A stretch of DNA of 64,000 nucleotides from assembly GCA_028023455.1 (NCBI GenBank), contig JAQFVV010013063.1:220680-284679 (forward strand), written 5' to 3'. The stretch comes from Epiperipatus broadwayi. Lineage: Eukaryota > Onychophora > Udeonychophora > Euonychophora > Peripatidae. Position numbers and translations under genes: made by a program. The notes under the pieces are model-generated. The model worked only from the letters and a program-made list of their open reading frames with translations. It was not told the DNA's origin and ran no database searches. Position 1 is the first letter of the stretch. Each line of letters begins with the position of its first letter. This document shows, one piece after another, positions 12,290 to 25,312 of the stretch.

Positions 12290-13300
12290 TAAATTTTATT
12301 TACTTTGTATTAAGTGAATTGCTACAAAATTCATTATGGAATACTACAATAAATCTTAAATGTGAACTGCATATGAATACTGAAGTAAGCAGTAATGAAT
12401 TATTATTTTTTATTTTTTTACAATCGATTAGTATTATTTAATACTAATAATGAAAACATATAGACATGTTTTTCTCTTTTAAACTGTTTTATTATGAAAA
12501 ACATCTTTAAAGTTAATAAAATAATAGTATGAGAACAAAATATTAATTTAAAAAAGTGTGTCAAAGTACTTTAGAAGATGTTAAAACATTTATTCATGAC
12601 TCATTGTGATTAATAATATGCTTGAATTTAATAAACTTTTTCGTCAAAAATAGTTAATATATTTTTTTCAATAAAAACACTGTTTTCTATCACGAAATAT
12701 ATATTTTTTTTAATAGATATATTTGTAATAAAAGAATAGTGTATCAGTGTTATGAGATAGAATGGAGAGTGGTGGGTTGTGTGAAAATCTGTGCTCATAT
12801 ACCCCATATATTATATAACTTATTGCAAATAAAAAAATGTATGAAGGTACATTATTTATAACTTATTAAATGCTAATAAAATTAAAAATAAAATATGAAT
12901 AATAAGTAATTGTGATCCTCTTGACGTAATAAATTAGTACAGTATTAAGTAAAAGTATTACTTGTTAAAATCTAAAAATACAAAGTTATTTAGTTTTTCC
13001 TCTCATTTTAATATCATTCAAACTTTACTAAACAATGTTAAAAAAAGAAAAAGGATTATAACAGCCCATTTATTAATTTACAGTACTATTGCTAGTAACT
13101 TTTTAACATTTTACTCTTTTTGTAATTCATAAATATCTTAATAATAAACCATCTCTATTTTATTACATTGAACTTTTTATTTGTACATAATTTTTTATCT
13201 TCATAAAATGATTCAATTAAATTCAGCTAATGCTAACTATAATGTGGAGGTGTTGATTAAGAAATTATTAAGTTTGCAGACAAAATATAGTTAATATATG
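12290..13300. other. AT-rich intergenic DNA, no gene seen
   Basis: No motif, repeat or coding signal recognised. Confidence 0.6.
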
Positions 13301-13459
13301 TATATTTAATAATTAAAAAAGCAAATCATATATAACGTGTCATTACTTTTATAAACTTGTAATTACAAAAATGCAATACAGAGAGTGTACCAATAGCTCA
13401 AGCAAGCTCTTAATTAATAAGTGCGGTATGAGAAAAAAATTAAAATCTCTATCCAGAAC

Positions 13460-13513
13460 ACTTTCATCCCCAGACCAACTGTTTTCGAGCTTATGGCTTA
13501 TGTCAGTGGAGAG
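13460..13513 (-). ncRNA. Degenerate hammerhead-like motif (family 2 relative)
   Basis: The minus strand reads CUCUCCA, CUGACAUAAGC, loop CAUAA, GCUC, GAAA, then ACAGUUGG, UC and UGGGG. The CUGA and GAAA blocks and the stem II strand are kept, but there is a two-base insertion in the first core strand and a G-to-A change. Confidence 0.3.
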
Positions 13514-13844
13514 CTAGAATATTAAGAGCTTGCTTGAGCTATTGGTACTCTCTCTGTATTGCATTTTTGTAATTACAAGCTTATAAAAGTAATGTCATGT
13601 TACATATGACTTGGCTTTTTTAATTATTATAATTTTACCTTTAAGGCTTTGGCTATAATGCTGAGGCTATTAAAATTAGGTAGATCTGAATTTTGTTCAG
13701 TCCCATATAGCTATTTAAGTTAGATAGTTGGATTTAAAGACATTTTCATGACCGAAATTTTCAGAGTTTCTACTTAAATATATGTATGAAATAAGTGCTG
13801 GTTTTTTTGAGTTGATATTTTAGGTCTAGTATCCGAATATTCTA

Positions 13845-13899
13845 GCTCTCCACTGACATGAGCCATAAGCTCGAAACCAGTTGGTCTGAAGATGAGAGT
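13845..13899 (+). ncRNA. Degenerate hammerhead-like motif (family 2 relative)
   Basis: CUCUC pairs with GAGAG as distal stem I. The core is CUGACAUGA with GAGC-CAUAA-GCUC as stem II, then GAAA, CCAGUUGG as minimal stem III, and UC before the cleavage point. Compared with CUGANGA there are two extra bases, so cleavage is uncertain although the whole two-dimensional layout is retained. Confidence 0.4.
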
Positions 13900-13999
13900 G
13901 TTCTGGATAGAGGTTTTTAAATATTTTCTCATTCCAAACTTATTAATTAAGAGCTTGTTTAAGTTATTGGTATGCTGTCTGTATTGCATATATGTATAT

Positions 14000-16390
14000 T
14001 TATTTTATCACTTAGCTTGTAAAATGTGTTTAAATCCACAACTATAAATTTTTAAATATCCTAATTTAAATTATTTTTTAAAGTGGACATGTGTAGATCT
14101 CAGTGTATTGCTAGTTATGCATCTATTTTTCAAAAAGTCAAATTAGTTTGAATTAGCTCATTCTAAATAAATTTACCCCTTCTCCCTTCCTTATTTAGCA
14201 ATATTCATATTGCTTGTGGTCTAAATGGATGTAAAAAAAATTCCTATTTTTTAAATGGCAATTTTCTTTTCTACTTTTTAAGACAAATATTATAAAACTT
14301 ATTGTAATATATGGAATTTAATCATGGCTGAAGGTAGTTTAAAGGGCAGTGTTCAAATCTCATATATTACATCTATACTCCAGGTTTGTAAAATAGACTT
14401 GTACTTAAAATATTGTAAAATTTATTGCAACTAATAACTGCAATTACAAAAATAATTATTTAATTACAATAACTGAGTATAAGAAATCAACTACAGCCAA
14501 AATAACTATTTTCTATCTTTTTGATTTTATGACTATATTTTTTAAATTTTTTATACAAGTGTTTTAATATTTATTGCAAATAATGTTTATAATTAAAAAA
14601 ATCAAATTTAAAATGAGATTTATATTAAACAAGTACTCTTGTTAGGAGTTTTATTAAATACTGTTTGTAATCTGTGTTTTTGTAACCTGTATTGTAGCCA
14701 TTTCAGGTTAAAACAAAAAAAATAATTATATTATTATTTCTCTCAATAGTGGAATCATGACTATTTTATGCCGATGTTCAAATTTGATGACAAAATTTGT
14801 AAATAACTAAAAAGTTTTCAAGTTTATTCAGAAGTTTCTTAGGTAGATATACTAGAATAGATCTAATTAGCTATTCATTATTAATCAGATAAGAATATTT
14901 AAAGTATATATTTGTTTATTTTGTAAGAAAAGATGAAACTATAAAACATGGATAAAATAGTTTCAGAGCAGAAGTAATGATAAATGAAAAAACTTTCATG
15001 CCCTAATATTTGGTAATATGCTCTACAATATGTTTAAAAGAGTAAAAAAGCCATGTGTACATAATTTTTTTAAATTGAGTGTTATAGAGAAAAAATCAGT
15101 TATTAATAGTTATATATACATAACATATTGAGAAATAAGAATACCATATATATCATGTCAATACAAATAAAAAGCAAGAAAGATTCAGTTTTGTCAATAT
15201 ATGGTTGAAAGAAACTGAATAAGAGTATTTGGGAAAGTATAGCTTTCAGCTATTTTATTTTTCTTTGTGGAAAAGTAAAATTTTATATTAATAATTAAGT
15301 GACCCTTGATTATGTTAAAAGTAGTCTAATTGTAATTAAAAAGAATCTGAAAGTTATATTCAGTTAGTAAAGCTAATTTTAAAATATGAGATTATTAAGT
15401 TAATATATCATATTAAATACTGTCTATTTTTAAGAGCTGAATTCAATTTCTTTTTGAATTTTGTAAAAAAAAAATTTTTTTTGCTAAAAATATGTAATTA
15501 AGAGTTTATTAATTGAGATATTTTTGAATGGAGAGAATTTGAAATTGGAAATAGTATAATAAAATTATAAGGGAGGTTTTGGTAATTAATTTTGATTACT
15601 ATATATTTTTAGAGTACATTTTGATATGGTAAGAGGAAACATCAAAATAACATATATTTACTTCTTTATGCAATGAAGTTACATTTAGCAAGCTATATTG
15701 GCAGTTGTTGGAGAATAATATTTTTAAGTAGCATCAAATTACAAAATGTTGGAAGAAACTGATATTTTATGCTTTTTTAACATCCATATCTATGTTTATG
15801 CTGACTTATTATGTATCATTATAGAATAAGAAAAGTTACAAAATCATCACTGAAGATGTGCTTTTTCTTGCACAAAGATTTGTTTGACAGTTGCTAATAT
15901 ATTACAGAATTACATAAAATTACACAGTGAAGAAGGGAAGAGGATATTAATATTGAGAACCTGAAATAATAATTGAAAAAGTACAGCATGTACCATTTAT
16001 GACCAGATAATAATATTGATTGGGAAATTTGAAGATAGTTCAACCAAGTAATAAATGTAAACAGATTATTATAGGATTTTATAAAAAAACTGTTTGTAAG
16101 AAATTAAGAAATTTGTGAATGTCGACAGACATAAACATAAGCTTTTACATAAATAAAAAATTGGTAAGATTGTTTTAATATATATTGTGTCTGCTATAAT
16201 CATAAGGTTTTAAACTATAAGTCAAATATTATGTTTAATTAATTTATTATTATTATTATACTGTGTTATTATTTTTTAATGGATTTTAAGTTTATATCTT
16301 TTGAATTAATTTTAATATTTATTGTACATATATTTTTTTTATAAAAATTCTATGTTGTTATTCTGAAATGCCCATAATATAATACATGTT
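14000..16390. other. AT-rich intergenic DNA, no gene seen
   Basis: No recognisable gene. The stretch ACATCTATACTCCAGG near 14370 followed by TTGTACTTAAAATA resembles 39680-39720 and belongs to a dispersed repeat whose ends were not resolved. Confidence 0.5.
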
Positions 16391-16558
16391 TTATGGTATT
16401 ATATTTTTTTATTTAAGACATTTACATAATGTATATTGATATATTTATATTTTTGTACTGTCTGAAATAAACTATGGTATTATACTTTTTTATTTAAATT
16501 ATTTACATAATGTGGAAAATACTGATACATTTATACTTTTGTATTGCATGAAGTAAAC
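16388..16558. repeat. Tandem duplication, about 82-86 bp, two copies
   Basis: TATGGTATTATATTTTTTTA followed by TTTACATAATGTA and TTTTTGTACTGTCTGAAATAAAC is repeated directly with substitutions, each copy ending in a GAARTAAAC block. Copy starts are near 16392 and 16473. Confidence 0.75.
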
Positions 16559-17479
16559 TATTATTAAGTTTTAAATAGACTCTGGTTTTAGTTTCCATTG
16601 TTGCATTGCATTGATTGAGTAAATGGTCTTACAATAGTAGTTAAGTTGATGCAATACCACTTTTGAGTACAATGTGTCTGCAAGCTACTGCTTGGAGCTG
16701 AAAGAAATTGTTAACACTAAAAGAATGAGGATTCAATCCTGGATCTCTGGATATTTCTCATTTAAGTAATGAGATGTGCTTAAAGGGATCTTGGTGAATT
16801 TTATCAATTCAAAGTACATGAAAAATGACCTTGAAGCTTAAATCTTTTAAACAGCATTAAATAACAAATAAGTAATAATATAGTGATTATAAGGGTAAAT
16901 ATTTATATATAACTGATTTTAGGTAGTCATATCAGCATTACATTTATTAAGTTATAAAGCTTTCAGTATATTCATTACTAGTCATTTTATAGAGTTCATT
17001 CTCAATATATTTGTCTTCCAATATGCATGTTTAATTAAATTATCCTGCAATTTTTTAATATTTTAGACTCTTAATGGTGTAGCCATAAAAAGTTATTATT
17101 GCACATAAAAGAAGAAAGCAAGAATGATGAGAAGGCTATGTAGTTACACAAAATAATAATTGAAAGAGAAATAAAAAATAGAAGGATGAGGTGAATAATA
17201 GAAAATATACTAGGTGAAACTGGATATAACAAAGACAAAACAGTTACTGAATGGGGCAAATGTTGGACATACTAATTAATAATATAGAAGTAAAAAATAA
17301 AATTGTTTTAATATACATGATTACAAGATCAAAAGCAAAGGTACAAGTTTGAGATGTAAAAGAAAAAAATGGTACTGATTGTAGAAATAATAAAAATCAC
17401 AAATCAATATGCAGAAAAAAAAATTAAGTATTCACAAATAGCAGGTTAAAAAAATTGGAATTTCCAAAAATAGTATGAC

Positions 17480-18200
17480 TTGTGAGGTGATAGTAATGAT
17501 GGACTTGTTTATAAAAAATATTTAAAAATAAAATGGAAAAATAGCTGGTCAAATGGAAATCATAACTTAAGATAAAAATATGGCTGGTCAATTAAAAAGA
17601 ATTATTAGTCAAATGGAAATCATGGCTAAAAACAATAAAATAAAATGGAAAGTATGACTGATCAAACAGAAAATGAGTCTGGTCAAATATAAAATATAAT
17701 TAAAGACAATGAAAAAATTATTCAACAGTGATTTAAAATAAGTCAAATCCAGATGAAAGAGAAAATTATGAACAGGTGGGTGAGAGGGATGGTGGAGCTT
17801 GGAAAGATGGATGAAATCCATCAAAAGTTTTAGCAGAAAAAGAATAAAAGAATGAGATAAGTTAATTACATGATACGATAAAGATGAATGAAGATGAAAA
17901 TGAAAAGTATTTAGTAAGAATATAAGAGAAAATCAATAATTTAGTAAGGTCATTTGAAAAAAATATAAGTTATAAGATGTAAATCAACAAAAAATATAAT
18001 TGACAAAATTGAGAATTTAGAAGCTTACTAATAAGAGAATGGATGATAGTACCATTCCTTGAGGAACTATAGATGTTGACTACAAAGAAAGTGGACAGGT
18101 TAATAATTAGATGTAAACTCCAAAAAAAAAGAAGTATATGGTCATTTGAAGAAGATAATTAATGGGTTAGTAATTCTTATCCAGACACATATGGCAATAT
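17480..18200 (+). pseudogene. Gag-like coiled-coil remnant of second gypsy-like element
   Basis: Plus-strand frames, broken by stops, are rich in Lys, Met, Ile and Gln and repeat a phrase near MAKNNKIKW and QMEIMAK (GGTCAAATGGAAATCAT recurs several times). The composition and position upstream of integrase match the arrangement in the 7.5-12.3 kb element. Opposite-strand frames here (17071-17259, 17609-17824) are complements of this A-rich sequence. Confidence 0.35.
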
Positions 18201-18469
18201 ATCCAGTGTAGTAAACCAATTTCTAAAAATAATTGGTTTTTCAGAGAATGTGGGTGAGATACCAATTATACATTTAAATAGCTTGAAAATATATTTTAGT
18301 TTATATTCAATGCTATAAGAAGTAAAGCTTACTATGCCCTTAACTCATCTATGGAAGAAATCCATTAATACATACCTTTTTAATAGTTCAAGTAAGCCTT
18401 ACTGAATTGCTATTAAAGTAAGGTTCTTATGAAAACATTAAATATAGAGTAATGCAAGAAAAGTATTTA

Positions 18470-19100
18470 TTGGATGAAGCTTGCTCTTTATTCTTCAAAA
18501 AGAAAATGTCTGAGTTGATGGCATTGGTGGTTGGTCAACTATTCGAATGGAAGACTTAACTTTTTAAACCACAGTGAAAGAATGCTAATTGCTATAGATG
18601 AATGGACTTTATGTTAAGTTACTGAGTTGTTTAATGCATTTGACAACAAAATCTGCAAATCATAAAAGAACAGACTAAACCTCAAGAGATACTGCCTTAT
18701 AAGGAAATAATGGCCCATAGATCATTGCCATACCATATGAAAAAGAAAGCAGGGTCTTTATCATGTATAGAAAATGGAAAAAAGAAAAATATCAAGTGGT
18801 AATCTATCCTACACTTGTATAATAACCAATCTAGAAATGAGTCAAATATTTATATTAATGAAGATAATTATCTTAAACAGCAGACATCCTAAGCAGAAAC
18901 CCCACCACTGTGAAGATACAAAATCCATAAGTACCCAAAGATGCAAAGGGAATATTATTGAGTATAACTAATAAGAATACAGAAAATAATCTAAGCAACT
19001 TACAATTCTGGCAAGAGAAGTTCACGCCCTATGCTAAGTTAATTAAAAAAATAAGGGAGAATAAAAACTCAGGAATACACAAGGCAATAGGAAGAGCCAA
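18470..19100 (+). pseudogene. Possible RNase H to integrase spacer of the gypsy-like pol
   Basis: A plus-strand stretch reading HSERMLIAIDEWT (18570-18610) is faintly like the RNase H segment YSxxEKELLAI of gypsy elements. The region just before 19122 reads KKIRENKNSGIHKAIGRA. Both are weak, and no catalytic carboxylates could be placed. It is listed because it lies collinearly between the gag-like and integrase pieces. Confidence 0.25.
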
Positions 19101-19109
19101 TATAGAATA

Positions 19110-20205
19110 AAGAATGGTACCTTGCAGGGAAAGGTGGGTCAAGACAGTGGGTCCTGGAAAATTATGCTTCCACCAAAACTCAGGGACCAAGTCATAAACC
19201 ATGCACACAATACAATTGGACATTATGGGCCATGTAAAATGGAGGAGATGGTGAAGAGACAATTTTACTGGTCCAGATTATATAAGGATGTTCTGAAAGA
19301 GTTAGAGAATTGTGAAAATTGTGTCATAAACAAACCCCCAAATAAGGCATATAAGGGTCCCATGAAATCTATAATTCCCACTCAACCCAATCAGTTACTA
19401 ATGATAGACCATTACAGGATATTGCCACCCTACAGGAGGTACAACTATTTATTAGTAACTTACAATGTATTCTCAAAATATACCCTGGCATACCCAGTAA
19501 GGACCATCAAAACAAGGGAAATGATAGGAATTTTAAACAGGGTACCATTCCCAAAAGTCTGGAAACACCAGACGATTATTTCCAACTGAAGCACAACTTT
19601 CACATCCTCAGCATGGAAGTAATGGATAGGAAGACATGGGATTCAACATGTACTCATGTCAGTGTGAAACCCCCAGTCGAATCCATGTGAGTGAATGATG
19701 AGGGAGCTTGGCAGACTGTACTGGACTGTGGTAGGCTCTAACCACAGGGCCTGGGTTAATCAAACTGATAGTATCCTTAAAATATCAACAATACAGTCAA
19801 TGAATCCACAGGACTTCCACCTACCAGTCTCCATTTTGGCAGAAAATACCTCAACATTTTTAAAGTTCCTTTACCTGAAGATGAAGAAATTATAGATCCA
19901 GAAGCAGAACCAAGAATAGGCTAGGAAACACTTAAACCAAGCTGCTGCTCATAGAAACACTCACTACCAAGCTTCATAGTATTCAAAATTGGTGACTTGG
20001 TATGGGTAAAAACCACACAACTGAGCAGCAAAGCTCAGAATAAGTTTTACAAATTCTTTCCTTTGTACAGCGGCCCATTTAAGATAAAGTTGTAGAAAGG
20101 CCACAATTCTTTCCTCCTAGAATCAAGAAATAAGGTTATAGGGACATATAACTCAAGGAGCTTAAAGCCATATAAAATGTTAATTAGGACTGCAGATCCT
20201 ACTTA
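19110..20205 (+). pseudogene. Ty3/gypsy-like integrase (zinc-binding, start of core, C-terminal domain)
   Basis: 19122-19589 is an open frame with an H2C2 zinc-binding domain: HAHNTIGHYGPCKM, the block RQFYWSRLYKDV, then CENCVINK. The start of the rve core follows, with the first acidic residue in LLMIDHY and the block YNYLLVTYNVFSKY. The remaining core is disrupted (19590-19970). The C-terminal domain is readable at 19980-20205: FKIGDLVWVKTTQLSSKAQ, KFYKFFPLYSGPFKIK, a stop, then SFLLESRNKVIGTYNSRSL and KPYK. Enzymes of this type insert the retroelement DNA into the genome. Several stops and core loss make it inactive. The minus-strand frame at 19029-19262 is a shadow. Confidence 0.8.
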
Positions 20206-20278
20206 GGGATCTAGAATGTTTGAGAATAATTATTTGGTAGATTTAGTAAAACATAAATTTTGTTTTGTTTGTTTATCG

Positions 20279-20302
20279 TATATATATATATATATATATA
20301 TA

Positions 20303-20347
<45 letters not shown>
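20279..20347. repeat. (TA)n tract, partly palindromic
   Basis: TA run with an internal TACGATATA interruption. Confidence 0.9.
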
Positions 20348-20349
<2 letters not shown>

Positions 20350-20350
<1 letters not shown>

Positions 20351-22885
20351 GTAAATTGGATATGGTTTCACTAGATTGGGATATAAGACAAAGAGGCAGG
20401 ATTCATTAGAGGTTTGTTAAATTGAGAGAAAAATAGAGTAGAATTATTTTTTTGAGCTTCTTTAACAGAAATTTATTTTAATACCAGAAGTAAAGGCATC
20501 AAAATATTAAAACTAATAAATTTTCCCATGAGTTTGAGAATATGAAACAGAGAGCTTTCACAATCAAACTGTTTCACCTACTATATTCTATAGTAGTATT
20601 TCGATCTAAGTATCTACCACCAAATCCTTGTATATCATGTTAATATTATTTTTAAAACTGGCTAAATTAAAATGTAAATAATGTTAATCATGTATGTGTG
20701 TGCATATATATTAAAATATAGTATGAAAATTGCATCTATATGTATAAATTTCTATAGATATGCACATATATATTTCTGGTAATAAATATATGAAAAACTA
20801 GTTGTATGTGTAACTTAAGACTACATATATGAAAGAAGAATAATGTTAACAGAATTGAAAGATTTCTTTATTAAAATATTTATTCTAAAAGTAATATTCG
20901 AAATTATTATATAATTTTGCATATATCGCTAAATTAAATGGTCGAGATACATATATAACAAAATGTTTTTCCATATTTTAAATTTGTTTTTCTAGTAAGA
21001 ATGACACCAGAAAAGTTAACCCTTCTCGCTATAAAATGACCCAATTTCAATTTAAGGTTAAAATTAGATTTAAATTTAAAAAAACTGAATAAATTACTGT
21101 GAGTGACCGAGGTTAAATTGACCTAAAGGAAAATCAGTCACAGCAGGATTTCACGATTTTTAGCAATAGCGAGAGAGCTGGAAGGATAGGTCTACAAATA
21201 ATATAATGAAGGAGAGGGTGTGAGCTAATATAAAAGCTGCTGCAGACATTTTAAAACACTCTATGATCATAATTTAACAAAGTATTTGCAAAAGATTGAT
21301 GATGATAATGTCAGGGTAGAGGGCTAAAACTCTTGCCTTCTAGACCTCAATGAGAAACTACCTGATGCGGGAAGAAATGAAGTAACAGCCATCACCACCT
21401 AAAAGAATTTCCTCGATGATCAAACATCCTGTCAGCAGAGAAAGAAGAAAATGGTAATAAATTCCTTCAATTTTAAACCTTTCAACTAAAGTCAACTAAT
21501 CCTAAAATGCTAGCTCAATCTAAATCCATGGCCATAATAATAATAATAATGTAAACTAAATTTATTTCTTAAATGTAATTTTTATTTTATTTCGATCCTA
21601 AAATCTTGCCTGATTTGCAAACTCATTTACAAACTGATTAACTGATTGATTTATAAGTTATTATTTGCACATCTGATTTATTAACTGCTTTATGATTTCT
21701 TATCAGAATTATTATTTGCATTAATAACACATTTCATTTGTTGATATGATTTCTTTATTTATTGGTTTACTTGCTGAATTTATTTATGATTGATTTAGTA
21801 ACATATTCATCCTATGTTGAGTTATTAAAAGTTATTTAGTTTTAACTTGCTAAAATCTATATTTTAAATATTTCCATATAACTTTTGTCATGTATAATTC
21901 AAAATGATCTATTTTAAAATAACAATCAAATTTGTAAGTTATTTAATATATTTTAAGCTAATAATAATATTTGCCTTAGTCAATTCTCTTAAACTATTTA
22001 AAATTGTCTTAAACTGAATCAATCAAATTTCAGCTAATGTCGTATAAGTTTCATTTTAAAACAAAGCCAAATTTCAGATTTCGCATACGTAAAATCTTAT
22101 CTTATTTTAAATCTTACATTTCTTTTAATTAAATCTATGCCAAATCTTATTATTTTCAATTCTGTAATTGTTTATGCTATATGTATTCAAAACCAAGTTT
22201 TGTCCATAATTAAATCATTAGTGAGAAGTAAATATGTATTCTCATGCATATAAATGTAATTTCGCGTATATATGTAATTTTGCGTGTATTGATGCGTAAA
22301 CTGAAATTTTGTTTTGAAATGGATAAAATGTCTTAATTAAGACATAATTATCAGCTTACAGTTATTCTAAGATAGATTTCCTTTAAAAATAATATTTAAC
22401 CAATATTCAGTTGCAGTGATGAAATACAGCATAAATCTATAATTCTATATTGTAATTTCCCTTAATATGCTGTAATCCTCCTAAGAGAAATAAATGCCTA
22501 TATAGATAGATTTATAACTTGGATTTATAAGCTTTCCTTAATAATATAATAAATATTATCATATGAACTGATACAGGGTAGTTTCATGAAGGAAACTATT
22601 GTTTAGCATCTTAATTTTTATTATATGATAATGTTGTCAGCATTTCATATGTGTCCTTAAGAAATGCTATGGTGTATTTACTTGTTGCTGTATTTCTTAA
22701 TGGTTGTATGTGTTAGGGCTACACCATTACCTTATTTCAGACAACTACCTTCTTCATATGGTGGACAGGTTCACACCTCCCCCTTCTGCATCCCCAGAAA
22801 TGAAGCATGAGATTCCCAGTTAAAATTAGTTGTTCGATCATCTGGACTAAATGACTCTTATTTCAGAGCAATGAATTCAGTAAAA
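20350..22885. other. Intergenic or retroelement 3' region, no gene seen
   Basis: 21000-21500 is noticeably less AT-rich than its surroundings (for example GAGAGAGCTGGAAGGATAGG) but gives no long frame and no family motif. It may be the untranslated 3' part of the gypsy-like element. The remainder is AT-rich and unremarkable. Confidence 0.4.
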
Positions 22886-22888
22886 GGG

Positions 22889-24072
22889 GACTGTTATTTG
22901 GTAAAAATATCATGAATAAGTCACATATATGAGACACAGAGACTCAGAATTGTATGTTTTCTATACGCCTTAGTATCTGAAGTCTGGCTGCAAATAATCA
23001 GTTCATCCTGCCATAATAATTGTTATTTCAGATTTGATCTGAATTTGAATCCAATTTACTATGCATATTAGCTATATAGAGAATATATTGATTATTAATG
23101 CTTAGTAAAATATGTTCTTTGTAAATGTTTATATTTACTTCTAATAACTATAAGGCAGATCTACATCTTATGATATAGCATAAACTAGGCATAGATAATC
23201 ATGAGCAAATTCATTTAGTTATAAAAATTATATTAAAGCTCATGAAAATATAAATCCAAATGTATTATAATTTCATCACCTGTGAGTGATAGATTTATAT
23301 AGCTAAGTAAATTAAATATTTGTAACCTAAAAGCTGCAATCACCTGCGAGTGATTAAAACACTATATATAAACCGGAAGTGCGTAAATATTAAATTATCA
23401 CCTACAAGTGATATACATATATATAAGAAACCAAATAATATGTAACTAAAAATTTAATATCACCTGTGAGTGATTTCACCCACCACCTATATATGTAAAC
23501 CAAGCTATGGATAACTAAGCCATAAAGAATTGTATTTGCAAAACCATCACCTGCATGTGAACCCAAACTTAAATGTAAACTTTTCCTTAATCACCTGTGA
23601 ATGAGATAATGCATATAGACATTTGTAATTATTGTTTTAATTATTATTTCAAAATTTAACTTTATTAAATTAGTTTTAAATTTAACTTTGTTTCATGTCT
23701 CAGTCTTGCTCACCAACTCATAATCATTCCATCATTTAGTAATTATTTATTATTAGTTATTAAAATCATTTCATTGTTTAATAATCATATCCTAGCCACA
23801 TGATATCTATATAGCTATACTAGGTAGAATATCAACTTTCTCCCAGTCTATTGCTCTACTGGTGTTCTACTGCCAGCACGTGATGAAGGAAAATACTGCT
23901 GTAAACTCAGGTGTGTCATCCGTAAGGTGGTAAATCTCTGCACAATAGTAAAGGAACTAGGGATATATCAGACCCGTGGTCTCCACCACTGTATTGTGGT
24001 CTGCTTTGGGATGATTTAATAAAACTCTAGATTTTGTTATGCGAATGTACATATTTGACCGTTCCAACATAC
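22889..24072 (+). repeat. Possible gypsy-like LTR (solo or 3' LTR)
   Basis: A purine-rich AAAAGGGGAC ends at 22889 and is followed at once by TGTTATTTGG. The region ends CCGTTCCAACA at 24072, giving TGTT...AACA termini, and has an AATAAA at about 24019. It contains regularly spaced palindromic repeats (23276-23605). It lies 2.7 kb downstream of the gypsy integrase on the same strand. No second copy exists in the window and no target duplication could be shown, so the limits are tentative. Confidence 0.35.
23276..23605. promoter_or_regulatory. Array of ATCACCTGYGAGTGAT-like imperfect palindromes
   Basis: Six variants of TCACCTGYGAGTGA occur at about 23276, 23339, 23398, 23460, 23546 and 23592, spaced about 46-86 bp apart in otherwise unlike AT-rich sequence. 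Each is an imperfect dyad with an E-box-like CACCTG. Repeats of this type in retroelement LTRs can be binding sites for host factors. Function here is inferred from spacing and symmetry only. Confidence 0.5.
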
Positions 24073-25312
24073 ATTCCTCGTTTTTGAATTAAATATACAT
24101 AAAAAAATTAATTTGGGCTCAAATTTTCTTTAAAAAAAAACAAAAACAAAATATGACTACACAATTAAACTTAGAACATTATACCAGGATTATCTATAAA
24201 CCGAGATTTAGATAAATAATTCATTGCGCTAATAAAAAAAATAACATTATATGTATTTATAACTATTTTCATTAATTATTCATAACAAATGAATAATAAT
24301 GATGAATATCATTTTCTAACTAATTCATATGTAATCAAACATATATATATACTTCAATTTTCTCAACATGCATATGAATTTATATATAGGTAGTACGCAC
24401 ATGTATGAATACAAATATTTATGTCATTGTATCATTTTATTTATTTAAAAATAATAGCTAACTTTTTCAATGTCTAATTTTTTATATTTTTTTTTATTAT
24501 AAAAAGTAATGACAGTTTCTAATAATAAAATAACTTGTTTCTAAGGATTTTAATTATTTTATTATACAAAGATCCAATTATTACTAAAAACATTTTTAAA
24601 TTACTTACAGAATGTCTGCTAAAAAAAAAGGATATGTTTTGTTTTCAAAATTTCACATCATTTTAGTTTTAAAGCTAATTTCTACATTTTGTTCAAATTA
24701 CATCATATATTTTATATTACTTTTCAAGTCTCATATTAAACTGAATGACAAATTTGTGTTTATTAAAAACTAATTCTTATTTCACCATGTCATTCATATT
24801 GATTTTAATGCATTGTTTTCATGATTAAATTAATTAAAATGTCATTTTTTAATGAGAGTAACCCATCATTTTATTCTTAGACACGAGTAAGGCAGTAATG
24901 ATGAACAAATCACAAACTTAACGGATTGTCACATATAATTTAAAGTAATCTAATCGTATGTGTCAGTTTTTGAACATGTATTATTCATTTAAATTACATT
25001 TTTAATTTACTTTAGATGATAAAATTTAGTTATATTTTTAATAAAAAAGTTTTTGCATGCAATATTAAATTGACTTTAAAATTAAACACACACACACACA
25101 TATATATATATAATATTGAAATTCCATTAGATAAATAATGAAAACAGTTCATTTTAAAAAATATATATAAATAGTTTTTATAGAGATTCAAAGGAAATCC
25201 AAGCATCAAAGTGACAGATGAAACACAAGCTCCATTTAGTTGGCCAAACAGTATTTATTTCTAAATTTTGTGAAAGTGGGAATCTGTCTAAAAATCTTTA
25301 ATTATCACTTAC
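24073..25312. other. AT-rich intergenic DNA, no gene seen
   Basis: Apart from short AC/AT runs (25085-25112) nothing was recognised. Confidence 0.55.

Larger units (their letters stand above)
13305..13990. mobile_element. PLE-like inverted pair of hammerhead-bearing units
   Basis: 13305-13415 is inverted at 13525-13635, including CAATAGCTCAAGCAAGCTCT and TTGTAATTACAAAAATGCAA. A second, plus-oriented unit follows at 13640-13990 and repeats the end AATTAAGAGCTTG, then ATTGGTA and CTGTATTGCAT. Each unit has a hammerhead-like core (13460-13513 minus, 13845-13899 plus). The plus unit contains CCCATATAGCTATTTAAG, which links it to the units at 43.6-44.9 kb. The ORF at 13774-13989 is a shadow of the repeat. 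Confidence 0.55.

Noticed and set aside
13774-13989. 71-codon minus-strand frame
   Set aside because: Lies across a repeat unit with a hammerhead-like motif on the other strand; the related units elsewhere do not keep the frame.
16660-16750. Second tRNA-like or SINE segment (GGATTCAATCC)
   Set aside because: No A box at a sensible distance and no repeat copy in the window.
23276-23605. CRISPR-like array
   Set aside because: The repeats are short (14-16 bp), variable, unevenly spaced and sit in eukaryotic DNA with no cas genes.
22709-24079. Alternative LTR limits TGTATGTG...AACATACA
   Set aside because: Ends are also inverted, but no target duplication is seen and the purine tract supports the start at 22889. 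Neither limit is proven.
24605-24640. Ten-base microexon on the minus strand between a T-rich AG and GTAAGT
   Set aside because: Too short to judge; such signals are expected by chance in T-rich DNA.
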